Part shown: positions 8,296 to 16,872 of the stretch, piece by piece
How positions within the stretch are numbered: the stretch's first letter is position 1
How the letters are laid out: every line of letters begins with the position of its first letter
Assembly: GCF_902499115.1 (NCBI RefSeq)
Contig: NZ_CABVPN010000007.1
Location: forward strand, 124,001 to 188,000
Length of the DNA: 64,000 bases
Reading direction: 5' to 3'
From: Burkholderia diffusa
GTDB lineage: Bacteria > Pseudomonadota > Gammaproteobacteria > Burkholderiales > Burkholderiaceae
Notes under the pieces: generated by a model
Seen by the model: the letters and a program-made list of their open reading frames with translations, nothing else
Database searches by the model: none
What the model was told of the DNA's origin: nothing
Made by a program: the position numbers and the translations under genes

Positions 8296-9171
8296 TCAGC
8301 GAACCTGATCCGCGTCAGTGGCCCCCATGGACAGGTCGAACAGCAACGCCTTGAGGCGAATCCGGTCGTCGGCAGCCGTTTCGTCGAATGCCGCGTGGTG
8401 AAGCGCCCAGCCCGGCACCACCGGATCGGCATGCACCGCGCGCACCGTGCCGTCGAGCGTGAGCAACGCGACACGATCCTCATCCGTATACGGCAACTGC
8501 ACGTGCAACGGTTCGCCGGCCGCCGCGAGCGCCCGGTCGAGCGCGATCGACAGCCCGTTCAGGCTGAGATCGCGAACGATCCCGATACCCTCCGCGTGCA
8601 CCGGCCCGCCCGTGCAGCGGGCCGCGATCCGTACCTGGACGCGCGGCTCCGCGCGCGTGCGCAGCCGGTCGACGAAGCCCGGCGGCGAAAGCACCATGAA
8701 CGGCGCGGCGCCCGTTGACTGCACCGCTTCGACCGTCGCGCCGAATCGCGACACCGCCGACCGGCCGATCGCAACCGCCTCGACGTCGTCGCCGTGGACA
8801 AAGTCGAGCACGACCGCCGGCTGCGGCTCGACGAACAGCGCACCCGATGCGCCGATCCCGATCAACCGGCAGCGCTGCAGCACGCGGGTCGCGCCAACCC
8901 GCCGCCGGATGCCGATCGCGGCGCCGGCCGACAGCCCCATGCGCGCGGCCCCCGGCACGGTGTCGGGCGCCGGCACGGCGGGCTCGGCGTCATCGCGCCG
9001 GCGGACGGGCTGGAAGTGATCGAACAGGAAAGCATGCTGCGCGGGATCGTGCAGCGTCGTGCCGGCGGGCAGCAGCGCGGCGCCGCCCGCATCGTAGAGA
9101 TCGAAGCCGAGCGGTACGCCGGCGGGGACATCATCGCGCGCGAGCGCGACGTGATCTGTGATGTGCCGCAT
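8296..9171 (-). CDS. PilZ-domain protein, YcgR-like
   Basis: About 291 aa from ATG 9171; a TTG at 9210 would add 13 residues. The N-terminal half (about 10-180) resembles the YcgR-N brake domain. The C-terminal half is a PilZ domain with the two c-di-GMP motifs: RTRAEPRVQVR (RxxxR type) and DLSLNGLSIAL (the D/N-x-S-x-x-G motif). YcgR-type proteins bind cyclic di-GMP and slow the flagellar motor or change exopolysaccharide output. The N-terminal domain is divergent. A diguanylate cyclase is encoded at 52750-54540, but no direct link can be inferred. Confidence 0.8.
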   Translation of the reverse strand: MRHITDHVALARDDVPAGVPLGFDLYDAGGAALLPAGTTLHDPAQHAFLFDHFQPVRRRDDAEPAVPAPDTVPGAARMGLSAGAAIGIRRRVGATRVLQRCRLIGIGASGALFVEPQPAVVLDFVHGDDVEAVAIGRSAVSRFGATVEAVQSTGAAPFMVLSPPGFVDRLRTRAEPRVQVRIAARCTGGPVHAEGIGIVRDLSLNGLSIALDRALAAAGEPLHVQLPYTDEDRVALLTLDGTVRAVHADPVVPGWALHHAAFDETAADDRIRLKALLFDLSMGATDADQVR

Positions 9172-9249
9172 CGGAAGGGCGCGGAGCGACCGCGCGAGCT
9201 GTCGTGACAACGTTATTACGGCAGCATCGCGCGAAATCTGAACGTCTCG

Positions 9250-11835
9250 TTACTCCGAACCGCTGGTCGCACCGGGCGAAACCGGCGCCGGGGCTGGAGC
9301 CGGAGCCGCCGACGGAGCCGGTACGGCCGAAGGTGCGGCCGGGGCGGAGCCGAGGCCCCCGCCGCCCGTGTTGCCCGCAGGCGTCGCGCTGCCTCCCGCC
9401 GCCGCCGGCTGCGCGGCCTGCGGTTGCGACGCGCCCGACGACAGCGCGGCGGCCGATGCAGCCACCTCGGACGCCGGAACCCACTCCTCGACGATGCCGC
9501 CGGATGCCGCCTCGGGCGCCGACGCAGCCGATGCGGCGGACGCCGCGGCGGCGTCCGCCTCCGGCTGCCGCTCGATGCGCTGCGTTCTGACCGGCGCCGG
9601 CGCCTGCTTCGGCTCGGGCCCGAACCACCCGTCGAACAGATCCGTCACGCGTTCGCGCACCGACGCGAACCAGCCGGGCGACGGCTCGGTATCGAATTTC
9701 AGCTTCGCGTCGACGATCCGGGCGCGTTGCGCGCGCTGGAAGAAGTCGCCGACGATCGGCAGTGCGCTGTGCGCGCCTTGCCCCCAATAGTCGCTGCGCA
9801 GCGTCACGCGGCCGTCGTCGAAGCCGACCCACGCGCCGGCCACCAGCCCGGGCTGCATCAGGATGAACCAGCCGTCCGCATTGTCCTGCGTGGTCCCGGT
9901 CTTGCCGGCCACGTCGCCGCGAATGCCGAAGCGCGTGCGGATGCTGCTGCCGGTGCCGCGCGTCACCACGTCGCGCATCACGCCGAGCAGCGTCTTGTCG
10001 GTCTCGGCGTCGAGCGCGCGCTCGGGCGGCGCCGGCGCATACTCGGCGAGCACGTCGCCCTGGCGGTTCTCGATGCGCGTCACCATCTGCGGCTCGAGGT
10101 ACAGCCCGCCGTTCGCGATCGTGGCGTACGACGCGACCATCTCCTTCAGCGTCACCGGGCTCGTGCCGAGCGCGAGCGACGGCACGCGCTCGAGCGGACT
10201 TTCGCGCACGCCCATGTCGCGCGCGAGCCGCGCCACCGCCGCCGGTCCGACCTTCTCCATCACCTGCGCGGTGATCCGGTTGCGCGACAGCGCGACCGCG
10301 TCGCGCAGCGTCATCGGTTTGCCCGACGGCGGCACGTCGTCATTCGGCCGCCAGATCTCGCCGCCCTTCAGCGGAATCTCGACCGCCTGGTCGATGAAGG
10401 TGTCGTCCGGCTTCATCCCGTTCGCGAACGCGACGCCGTAGACGAACGGCTTGAAGGTCGAGCCCGGCTGACGCCGCGCCTGAGCGACGTGATCGAACGG
10501 CTCGTTGGTGAAGTCGCGGCTGCCGACCCACGCGCGGATCTGCCCGTCACGCGGATCGATCGCGACGAAGCCGGCCTGCACGTCGGTCTTCGCCTTGCAC
10601 AGCGCGCGCATGAAACCGCGGTCGGCGGCGAGTTGCTTCATCGCGACGGCATCGTTCTTGCCGGCATCCTGCGCGGCCTTGTACTCGGGCGATTCGCGCA
10701 TGAAGGTGCGGAACACCTCGTTGTCGGTGCCGCAACCGTCGCGGCCGCTCCACGCGTTGTTCGCGATGCCCTGCAACTGGTTCGCCTGCAGCGTCAGCGC
10801 CTGGGTCGCCATCTGCTGCAGCCGCGAATCGATCGTAGTGCGCACGACCAGCCCGTCCGAGTAGATGTTGTAGTCGTTGCGGTCGGCCCAGCCGATCAGC
10901 CATTTGCGGAGTTGCTGCGCGAAGTGCGGCGCAGGCCCGGGCGGTTCCTTCTGGCGCTCGAAATCGATGCGCAGCGGCCGGCGCTGCAACTGCGCGAACT
11001 GCGCCGGCGACAGCTTGCCGTACTTCACCATCTGGCCGAGCACCGTGTTGCGCCGCTGCAGCGCGCGCTCGGGGTTCAACACCGGGTTGTAGTAGCTGTT
11101 GCCCTTCAGCATCCCGACGAGCGTTGCGCTGTCCAGCACGTCGAGCTCGTCGGCCGACTTGTCGAAATAGGTGCGCGCTGCCATCTCGACGCCGTACGCG
11201 TTGTACAGGAACGGCACCGTGTTCAGGTAGGTCTCGAGGATCTGGTCCTTGCTGTACACGGCCTCGATCTTCAGCGCGGTGATCGCCTCCTTCACCTTGC
11301 GCGTGAGCGTCGGCGCGCGGCCGATCTCGTCCGGATACAGGTTGCGTGCGAGCTGCTGCGTGATCGTCGAGCCGCCCTGGCGGCTGCCCGAGAACGTATG
11401 GAGCGCGGCCGACGCCGTGCGCTTCCAGTCGAGGCCGTGGTGCTCGTAGAAGCGATGGTCCTCGGTCGCGATCAGCGCGTCGACCATGTGCGGCGAGATC
11501 TGCTTGAGCGACACCCATTCGCGGTTCGACGGCTTGAATTCCGCCAGCACCTTGCCGTCGGCGGACAGCACCTGCGCGGGCTGGTCGACGCGTGCCTTGC
11601 GGATGTCGCCGATGCCGGGCGTGAACGGAATCAGCACCAGCACGTACAGCAGCAGCAGCGCCGGCACGGCGGCGGCCGCGCGCAGCACGCCGCGGCGCGT
11701 CGGATGACGGAGATGGCGCCAGGCGATGGCCAGGACACGCTTGACGGGCACGGCGGCAGCGGCCGCGACGGGTTGGGCGCGCGCGACCCATTTGGCACAG
11801 AGGTCACGCACTGACGACACGTTTCGGCGATTCAC
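9250..11835 (-). CDS. mrcA: Class A penicillin-binding protein 1A (bifunctional transglycosylase/transpeptidase)
   Basis: About 861 aa. It has one N-terminal membrane anchor (LLLLYVLVLIPF) and a GT51 glycosyltransferase domain with catalytic Glu in ATEDHRFYEHHG plus GGSTITQQLARNLY. The transpeptidase domain carries SxxK in PGSTFKPFVYG, SxN as SRN and KTG in GKTGTTQDNADGW. It polymerises and cross-links peptidoglycan in the periplasm. The C-terminal about 130 residues are a low-complexity Ala/Pro/Ser tail with acidic patches. No ATG precedes the anchor: candidate starts are GTG 11835, GTG 11820 or TTG 11874, none with a convincing ribosome site. It is a second PBP1A-type copy if a core ponA exists elsewhere. 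Confidence 0.92.
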   Translation of the reverse strand: MNRRNVSSVRDLCAKWVARAQPVAAAAAVPVKRVLAIAWRHLRHPTRRGVLRAAAAVPALLLLYVLVLIPFTPGIGDIRKARVDQPAQVLSADGKVLAEFKPSNREWVSLKQISPHMVDALIATEDHRFYEHHGLDWKRTASAALHTFSGSRQGGSTITQQLARNLYPDEIGRAPTLTRKVKEAITALKIEAVYSKDQILETYLNTVPFLYNAYGVEMAARTYFDKSADELDVLDSATLVGMLKGNSYYNPVLNPERALQRRNTVLGQMVKYGKLSPAQFAQLQRRPLRIDFERQKEPPGPAPHFAQQLRKWLIGWADRNDYNIYSDGLVVRTTIDSRLQQMATQALTLQANQLQGIANNAWSGRDGCGTDNEVFRTFMRESPEYKAAQDAGKNDAVAMKQLAADRGFMRALCKAKTDVQAGFVAIDPRDGQIRAWVGSRDFTNEPFDHVAQARRQPGSTFKPFVYGVAFANGMKPDDTFIDQAVEIPLKGGEIWRPNDDVPPSGKPMTLRDAVALSRNRITAQVMEKVGPAAVARLARDMGVRESPLERVPSLALGTSPVTLKEMVASYATIANGGLYLEPQMVTRIENRQGDVLAEYAPAPPERALDAETDKTLLGVMRDVVTRGTGSSIRTRFGIRGDVAGKTGTTQDNADGWFILMQPGLVAGAWVGFDDGRVTLRSDYWGQGAHSALPIVGDFFQRAQRARIVDAKLKFDTEPSPGWFASVRERVTDLFDGWFGPEPKQAPAPVRTQRIERQPEADAAAASAASAASAPEAASGGIVEEWVPASEVAASAAALSSGASQPQAAQPAAAGGSATPAGNTGGGGLGSAPAAPSAVPAPSAAPAPAPAPVSPGATSGSE

Positions 11836-11947
11836 GCGGGTGGGGGATCTGCTGGAAAGGCTGCATCGTACCAAAACTCGCGCGGCCCACCGGCCCGCGG
11901 CAGTCCCGGGCCCGTGCGAACGGCGCCGGATCGCGCATCTTTACAAC

Positions 11948-11983
11948 AAAAAAGGCGCGCGCCCCGTAAAGGAACCGCGCGCC
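11948..11983 (-). terminator. Rho-independent terminator of the hydroxyproline dehydratase gene
   Basis: Read on the minus strand, stem arms GGCGCGCG and CGCGCGCC enclose a 14-base loop and are followed by TTTTTT. It lies 34 bp past the stop of the gene at 12017-13024. Confidence 0.75.
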
Positions 11984-12016
11984 AAGCCTGGTACAACCGG
12001 GTGCCGTACGCGACGC

Positions 12017-13024
12017 TCAGCGCACGAGAAAACCGTAGGTCAACGGATCGCGCTCGTCGACGATCCAGTTCGCGAACCCGCAGATGTGCGCGCTGCCCTC
12101 CACTTCCGGGATCACGGCCGAAATATCGCCGACCGTCGTTTCGCGCAGCACGCGCCCCTTGAACACAGTGCCGACGATCGACTCGTTGACGAGCGTGTCG
12201 CCGGCCGCCAGCAGGCCGCGCTGGTACAACTGCGCGACGCGCCCGCCGGTGCCGGAGCCGGTCGGCGAGCGGTCGACCTCGCGATCCGCGAACACGCAGC
12301 AGTTCGCCTGTGTCGAGTCCGGATGGCGCGGCGCGTTCGCGATGATCGTGCCGTAGATATGGTTGATGTCGGGGATCTCCGGATGCACGACCGGATATTT
12401 CGCGTTCGCGGCGGCCTTCACTTCGGCGCCGAAGCGGATCAGTTTTTCCACCGCCGCTTCGCGCACCGGCAGGTCGAACGGCGCGCCGTCGACGTAGAAA
12501 TAGAATGCGCCGCCGTACGCGATGTCGCCGGTCACGGTACCGAAAGACGGCGTGTCGACCGACACGTCGCGCTGCCAGATGAACGACGGCACGTTGACGA
12601 AGCGCACCGGCCCCGCGTGTTCGCCGTCCCATTTCACGAACGCCTCGATGAAACCGCACGGCGCGTCGATGCCGACGCGCGTCTCCGGCACCGTGCGCTG
12701 CACCCAGCCGAGCTCGACCGCGGCGGTCGACAGCGCGATGATGCCGTGTCCGCAATGGTCGCTGTAGCCTTCGTTGTGCACGAATATCACGCCGAAATCC
12801 GCGTTCGCCGACACCGGCTCGGTGAGGTAGCCGCCGTACATGTCGGCGTGGCCGCGCGGCTCGAACATCAGCGCCGTGCGGATCTCGTCGGCGTTCTCCT
12901 TGAGCCACGCGCGGCGCTTGACGATCGTGTCGCCGGGCAGGCGCGGCAGCCCGCTCGTGACGATGCGGAACGCTTCGCCGCCGGTATGGACCTCGACGGT
13001 GGAAATGGATCGGGAAATTTTCAT
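12017..13024 (-). CDS. Probable trans-3-hydroxy-L-proline dehydratase (proline racemase superfamily)
   Basis: 335 aa. Proline racemase fold with both catalytic segments visible: DHCGHG, giving Cys91, and DRSPTGSGTGG, giving Thr255 where racemases and 4-hydroxyproline epimerases have a second Cys. The Cys/Thr pair is the hallmark of trans-3-hydroxy-L-proline dehydratase, which yields delta1-pyrroline-2-carboxylate. The start at 13024 is the ATG before the conserved N-terminus. Downstream of a LivK-type binding protein (57 bp) and near a GntR regulator and a ketimine reductase (15328-16263), it completes a route from 3-hydroxyproline to proline. The substrate is inferred, not shown. Confidence 0.82.
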   Translation of the reverse strand: MKISRSISTVEVHTGGEAFRIVTSGLPRLPGDTIVKRRAWLKENADEIRTALMFEPRGHADMYGGYLTEPVSANADFGVIFVHNEGYSDHCGHGIIALSTAAVELGWVQRTVPETRVGIDAPCGFIEAFVKWDGEHAGPVRFVNVPSFIWQRDVSVDTPSFGTVTGDIAYGGAFYFYVDGAPFDLPVREAAVEKLIRFGAEVKAAANAKYPVVHPEIPDINHIYGTIIANAPRHPDSTQANCCVFADREVDRSPTGSGTGGRVAQLYQRGLLAAGDTLVNESIVGTVFKGRVLRETTVGDISAVIPEVEGSAHICGFANWIVDERDPLTYGFLVR

Positions 13025-13080
13025 GGAGGATCGAAGGCGTGAAAACGAAGGACGGCGCCGCGGCACCGTCCGGTGACGGA

Positions 13081-14202
13081 TTACTTGGCGTACGGCTCGG
13101 GCAGGCCGTTGCGGATCACGTAGACGGTGGTCGGCGCGCCCTTCAGGTCGCCGCGTTCGTCGAACGAATAGGTGCCCGCGACGCCCGCGTAGTTCGACTT
13201 CGCCAACTGCGCGATCAACTTCGCCTTGTCCGTGGTCGTGCCGGCCTTGACCATCGCGTCGGCGAGCAGCTTCATGCCGTCGTAGTAGTTGACGCCGTAG
13301 ACCTGCGTGTCCGTGTGATAGGTATCGTGGTACTTCTTCAGGAATTCGCGGCCGGCCGGCGTCTTCTCGAGCGCGACACCGCCCTGCGCACAGTAGACGA
13401 TCGACGCGGCCTCGCCCGCGACCTTGCCCATGTCGGCCGAGCAGATGCCGTCGCCGCCGAGCAGCTTCGCGCGCAACCCGCGCTGCTTCATTTGCTTCGC
13501 CATCGGCGCGCCTTGCGCCGCATAACCGCCGAGGAAGATCACGTCGGGATTGCTGGCCTTGATCTTGGTGAGAATGCCGAGGAAATCGGTCGCCGACGAG
13601 TTCGTGTACTCCTGGTCGACGATCTTGATCCCGTTCGCCTTCGCGACGTTCATGAACTGTTCCGCAACGCCCTGCCCGTACGCGGTGCGATCGTCGATGA
13701 CGGCGGCGGTTTTCGCGTTCAGCGTCTTCGCGGCGAAAGTCGCCATCGTGCCGCCGAGCTGTTCGTCGCTCGCGCCGATCCGGAAGATGTTCTTGAAGCC
13801 CTGCCGCGTGAGCGCCGGGTTCGACGCGACCGGCAGGATCGGTACGCCCGCGTTGCTGTATACGCGCGACGCCGGAATGGCGACACCCGAGTTGTACGGC
13901 CCGAGCACCGCGACGACGCCCTTGTCGACCAGGTTCTGCGCGACCTGCACGCCCGCCTTCGGGTCGGCCTGGTCGTCCTCGGACACCAGCTTGAACGTGA
14001 CCGTCTTGCCGGCCACTTTCACGCCGGCCTTGTTGAGCTCCTCGACGGCGAGGCGTGCGCCATTTTCATTGTCCTTGCCGTTCGCGGCCTGCGGGCCGGT
14101 CAGCGGTGCCGAATGACCGATCATCACGACTTCCTGCGCGTGCGCGGAAGTCAGCGCGCCGGCGGCAACGGCCACCGAGAGCGCGGTAACGAAGTGTCGC
14201 AT
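13081..14202 (-). CDS. Branched-chain amino-acid-type ABC substrate-binding protein (LivK family)
   Basis: 373 aa periplasmic type I binding protein. Signal peptide MRHFVTALSVAVAAGALTSAHA, then VVMIGHSAPLTGPQAANGKD (ligand loop), VLGPYNSGVAIPAS and VYGVNYYDGMKLL. The ATG at 14202 follows CAGGAGACACC. No LivHMGF components are adjacent, so it must share a permease encoded elsewhere. Placed between the GntR gene and the hydroxyproline dehydratase, it may bind hydroxyproline or a related amino acid; that is inference. Two inverted repeats lie in its promoter region. Confidence 0.92.
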   Translation of the reverse strand: MRHFVTALSVAVAAGALTSAHAQEVVMIGHSAPLTGPQAANGKDNENGARLAVEELNKAGVKVAGKTVTFKLVSEDDQADPKAGVQVAQNLVDKGVVAVLGPYNSGVAIPASRVYSNAGVPILPVASNPALTRQGFKNIFRIGASDEQLGGTMATFAAKTLNAKTAAVIDDRTAYGQGVAEQFMNVAKANGIKIVDQEYTNSSATDFLGILTKIKASNPDVIFLGGYAAQGAPMAKQMKQRGLRAKLLGGDGICSADMGKVAGEAASIVYCAQGGVALEKTPAGREFLKKYHDTYHTDTQVYGVNYYDGMKLLADAMVKAGTTTDKAKLIAQLAKSNYAGVAGTYSFDERGDLKGAPTTVYVIRNGLPEPYAK

Positions 14203-14213
14203 GGTGTCTCCTG

Positions 14214-14235
14214 ATTGGTTTTGTGTGAAACCAAT
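14214..14235. promoter_or_regulatory. Perfect inverted repeat in front of the livK-type gene (candidate operator)
   Basis: Arms ATTGGTTT and AAACCAAT are separated by six bases (TGTGTG), only 12 bp upstream of the ATG at 14202. The position right at the start region suits repression by the adjacent GntR/FadR-type regulator. The link is inference. Confidence 0.5.
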
Positions 14236-14288
14236 GTAGGACACATGTGGTCATGACGCAAGCAGTTTCAAAATGATTTTTGTGCTTT

Positions 14289-14306
14289 TGGTCATTTTTA
14301 AGACCA
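14289..14306. promoter_or_regulatory. Second inverted repeat between gntR and livK (candidate GntR operator)
   Basis: TGGTC and GACCA arms flank an 8-base AT-rich spacer (ATTTTTAA). The TGGT/ACCA type of arm is typical of FadR-subfamily operators. It lies 87 bp upstream of the binding-protein start and 18 bp past the gntR stop. Confidence 0.4.
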
Positions 14307-14323
14307 GACTGACGGGATGCAGG

Positions 14324-15061
14324 TCATTTCGGCGTGATGTCTCGCCGCACACGAAGAATGTGCTGTTCGACGTAGAAGGCGGCCGCATCGGCGTCGCCCG
14401 ACACGATCGCCTCGTAGATCAGCCGGTGCTCGGACACGTAGAGCCGGATCCGGCCCGCGTCGTAGATGCCATCGTCCTTCAGCCGCTTCCACAGGGGCTG
14501 GTCCATCGTCTTCGCGACTTCCTCCGCGATCTTCACGATCAGCGCGTCGCCGGTCATCAACGCGAGCTGCCGATGGAACAGCCGGTCGCTCTCGTTCCAC
14601 AGCGCCCGCTGCTGCGGATCGTCGATGTCGGCGATGGTTTCCATCTGCGCGAGATAGCCTTCGGCGACGGGATCGGCGCGCCCGTGCGCGGCGGCGAGGC
14701 GCGCGATCGCCGGCTCGAGGATGAGCCGCACGTCGAGCGTCGACGTCGGACTGAAGTCGGCGTCGGGCACGCTGCGCGTGTCGCCGCGCTGCGCGAGCAC
14801 GTCGAGCGGCGCCGGCACGACGTAGGTGCCCGAATTGCGCTTCGTGAACACCAGCCCTTCGTTCTGCAGCGCGCCGAGCGCCTCGCGCACGGCCGGTCGG
14901 CCGACCTGGAACAGCGCCGCGAGTTCGCGCTCCGACGGCAGCCTCGAATCGGCCGCATAGCGCCCCGCGCGGATCTCGTCGCGGATTTTCTCGGCGACCT
15001 GTTCGTAGATCTGCAACGGTCGGAAACCGGCTTCGAGCGATTCGGGACGTGCGGACATCAT
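14324..15061 (-). CDS. GntR-family regulator, FadR/FCD subfamily
   Basis: 245 aa. N-terminal winged HTH (about 15-85: VAEKIRDEIRAGRYAADSRL, PSERELAALFQVGRPAVREA, GLVFTKRNSGTYV). C-terminal all-helical FCD domain (about 100-235) with the metal-site residues D and H in DVRLIL...DRLFHRQLAL and SEHRLIYEAI. It starts at ATGATG (15061) behind GGCAGGAGCC. It likely senses an amino or hydroxy acid and controls the flanking binding protein/dehydratase and the ketimine reductase. Inverted repeats on both sides of it (14214-14235, 14289-14306, 15211-15236) are candidate sites. Confidence 0.92.
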   Translation of the reverse strand: MMSARPESLEAGFRPLQIYEQVAEKIRDEIRAGRYAADSRLPSERELAALFQVGRPAVREALGALQNEGLVFTKRNSGTYVVPAPLDVLAQRGDTRSVPDADFSPTSTLDVRLILEPAIARLAAAHGRADPVAEGYLAQMETIADIDDPQQRALWNESDRLFHRQLALMTGDALIVKIAEEVAKTMDQPLWKRLKDDGIYDAGRIRLYVSEHRLIYEAIVSGDADAAAFYVEQHILRVRRDITPK

Positions 15062-15210
15062 CTGGGGCTCCTGCCCGGGCGGGTGGTGGACGGGGAAACG
15101 GGTTCGCACTATACCGGAGCGATACCGGAGCCGGCGTGCGCGACGCCCATCTGGACGGATATTAGAACCAAAATTGACGGTCCGCTTGTTTTTCCGGCTT
15201 GCCTGCCGAC

Positions 15211-15236
15211 GATCAACTGGTATAGATTTGATCCAG
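15211..15236. promoter_or_regulatory. Nested inverted repeats upstream of the ketimine reductase gene
   Basis: GATCAA (15211-15216) and TTGATC (15228-15233) form an inverted repeat with an 11-base spacer. CTGG (15217-15220) and CCAG (15233-15236) form a second, offset one. They lie about 95 bp upstream of the probable start at 15328, between the divergent gntR and reductase genes. Candidate GntR or promoter-control site. Confidence 0.35.
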
Positions 15237-15327
15237 AATGACTGCCGTCTCGATATTTGGCAGCCTCCGTGGCGAGCGCGGCATGCGCCCGTCGTCCACG
15301 CCCACCGACACAAAACCGATCGATACG

Positions 15328-16263
15328 ATGACCGCTCTCCCCCGGATTCCCGCGTTCGACGCCGCCGAAACGGCCGCGCTGCTCGACTACCCCGCGCTGC
15401 TCGCCACGCTCGCACACGCCGTCGCCGAATACGCGGCGGGCGAGATCGTCAGCCCCGAACGCCTGGTCGTGCCGCTGCAGGCGGGCGGCGTGATGCTGTC
15501 GATGCCGTCCAGCGCACGCGACCTCGCGAGCCACAAGCTCGTGAACGTGTGCCCTGGCAACGGCGCGCGCGGACTGCCGACGATCCTCGGCCAGGTGAGC
15601 GCGTACGACGCGACGACGGGCGCGCTGCGCTTCGTGCTCGATGGCCCGACGGTCACCGGGCGCCGCACGGCAGCCATTACCGCGCTCGGCATTCAGGCGC
15701 TGCACGGCGCCGCGCCCCGCGACATCCTGCTGATCGGCACCGGCAAGCAGGCGGCCAATCACGCGGAAGCGCTCGCGGCGATCTTTCCGGACGCGCGCCT
15801 GCACGTGCGTGGCTCGCGCGCCGACAGCGCGGCCGCGTTCTGCGCCACGCACCGCGCGCAGGCGCCGCAACTGGTGCCGCTCGACGGCGACGCGATTCCC
15901 GATGCGATCGACGTCGTCGTCACGCTGACGACGAGCCGCACGCCCGTCTATCGCGAAGCGGCACGCGAAGGCCGCCTCGTGGTCGGCGTCGGCGCGTTCA
16001 CCGCGGATGCCGCCGAGATCGACGCCGACACCGTGCGCCACAGCCGCCTCGTCGTCGACGACCCGGCCGGCGCGCGCCACGAGGCCGGCGACCTGATCGT
16101 CGCGCAGGTCGACTGGCGGCAGGTCGCATCGCTCGCCGACGTGTTGCGCGGCGCCTTCGAGCGCAGCGGGCCGCTGCTGTTCAAAACGGTCGGCTGCGCC
16201 GCGTGGGATCTGGCCGCGTGCCGCACGGCTCGCGACGCGCTGGACGCGCGCGCGGCTGGCTGA
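15328..16263 (+). CDS. Probable delta1-pyrroline-2-carboxylate reductase (ornithine cyclodeaminase/mu-crystallin family)
   Basis: 311 aa. OCD/mu-crystallin fold with N-terminal substrate domain (LVVPLQAGGVMLSMPSSA, HKLVNVCPGN) and Rossmann domain (ILLIGTGKQAANHAEAL; VVTLTTSRTPVY; VGVGAFTADAAEID). Such enzymes reduce cyclic imines with NAD(P)H. Next to a trans-3-hydroxyproline dehydratase, the natural role is reducing delta1-pyrroline-2-carboxylate to L-proline (LhpI-like). The frame is open from 15238, but homologous sequence begins at MTALPRIPAFDAAET. It is transcribed divergently from gntR. Confidence 0.82.
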   Translation: MTALPRIPAFDAAETAALLDYPALLATLAHAVAEYAAGEIVSPERLVVPLQAGGVMLSMPSSARDLASHKLVNVCPGNGARGLPTILGQVSAYDATTGALRFVLDGPTVTGRRTAAITALGIQALHGAAPRDILLIGTGKQAANHAEALAAIFPDARLHVRGSRADSAAAFCATHRAQAPQLVPLDGDAIPDAIDVVVTLTTSRTPVYREAAREGRLVVGVGAFTADAAEIDADTVRHSRLVVDDPAGARHEAGDLIVAQVDWRQVASLADVLRGAFERSGPLLFKTVGCAAWDLAACRTARDALDARAAG

Positions 16264-16350
16264 TTCCACGGCGGCGGACCTCGATCCGCCATCATCTTCG
16301 CGGGCCCCACCCGGCGTCGCCGGGCAGGCGGCCTCGCCTCTTTCTCCTGT

Positions 16351-16376
16351 GCGTTGTAGGAAACACCCTACAACGC
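16351..16376. promoter_or_regulatory. 26-bp perfect palindrome upstream of the receiver/FNR operon
   Basis: Arms GCGTTGTAGG and CCTACAACGC are exact reverse complements, spaced by six bases (AAACAC). The core TGTAGG-N6-CCTACA has the same layout as the GacA upstream activating site (TGTAAG-N6-CTTACA), suggesting a NarL-fold regulator binds here. It lies 71-96 bp before the ATG at 16448. Confidence 0.5.
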
Positions 16377-16447
16377 GTCGCAGCGGCCTACACAAACTTC
16401 CAGTTCGGCCGATTTCATTTTCGGCGGCGCAACAGGATACTGCCGGC

Positions 16448-16855
16448 ATGAATGCCAGCCTGTCACCCGCCGACGCACTCCGGGTGTTTCTCGTCGATCA
16501 CGCCATTGCCGTCCGGCAAAGGATCGCGCTGCTCGTCGGCGCGATCCGCGGCGTCGTGGTCGTCGGCGAAGCGGAAGACGGCGAGGACGCACTGACGCAC
16601 ATCCGCGGCAGCCACGCGGACGTCGTGATCGTCGACCTGCGACTCGCGGACGGCAGCGGTCTCGAGCTGATCGGGATGCTGTCGAAGGCCGCGCCGCGGA
16701 TCGTCACGATCGTGCTGACGAACCATTCGGCGCCGGCATTCAGGGAGGCATGTGCGACGGCGGGAGCGGACTACTTCTTCGACAAGACCGCCGAATTCGA
16801 CGCCGCATGCCACGTCATCGAATCCCTGGTGCGCGCTCGTGCGCACCGCCCCTGA
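16448..16855 (+). CDS. Single-domain response regulator (receiver only)
   Basis: 135 aa, a receiver domain with no output domain. Phospho-acceptor Asp63 (VVIVDLRLADGSG), Asp17 with the usual second acidic residue replaced by His (FLVDHAI), Thr91 in VLTNHS and Lys113 in FFDKT. It is therefore probably phosphorylatable. ATG 16448 is chosen because the receiver fold begins at about residue 11; the ribosome site is weak. It sits 17 bp before the FNR-type gene and is probably co-transcribed with it. Receiver-only proteins act through protein contacts or as phosphate sinks. Confidence 0.85.
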   Translation: MNASLSPADALRVFLVDHAIAVRQRIALLVGAIRGVVVVGEAEDGEDALTHIRGSHADVVIVDLRLADGSGLELIGMLSKAAPRIVTIVLTNHSAPAFREACATAGADYFFDKTAEFDAACHVIESLVRARAHRP

Positions 16856-16872
16856 CCGAGCCGGAGTGACTC

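Noticed and set aside
9424..11814. A 796-codon open frame on the plus strand opposite the penicillin-binding protein
   Set aside because: Very Arg/His-rich composition with no family motif. It is antisense to a clearly real gene, a common artefact of high GC content.
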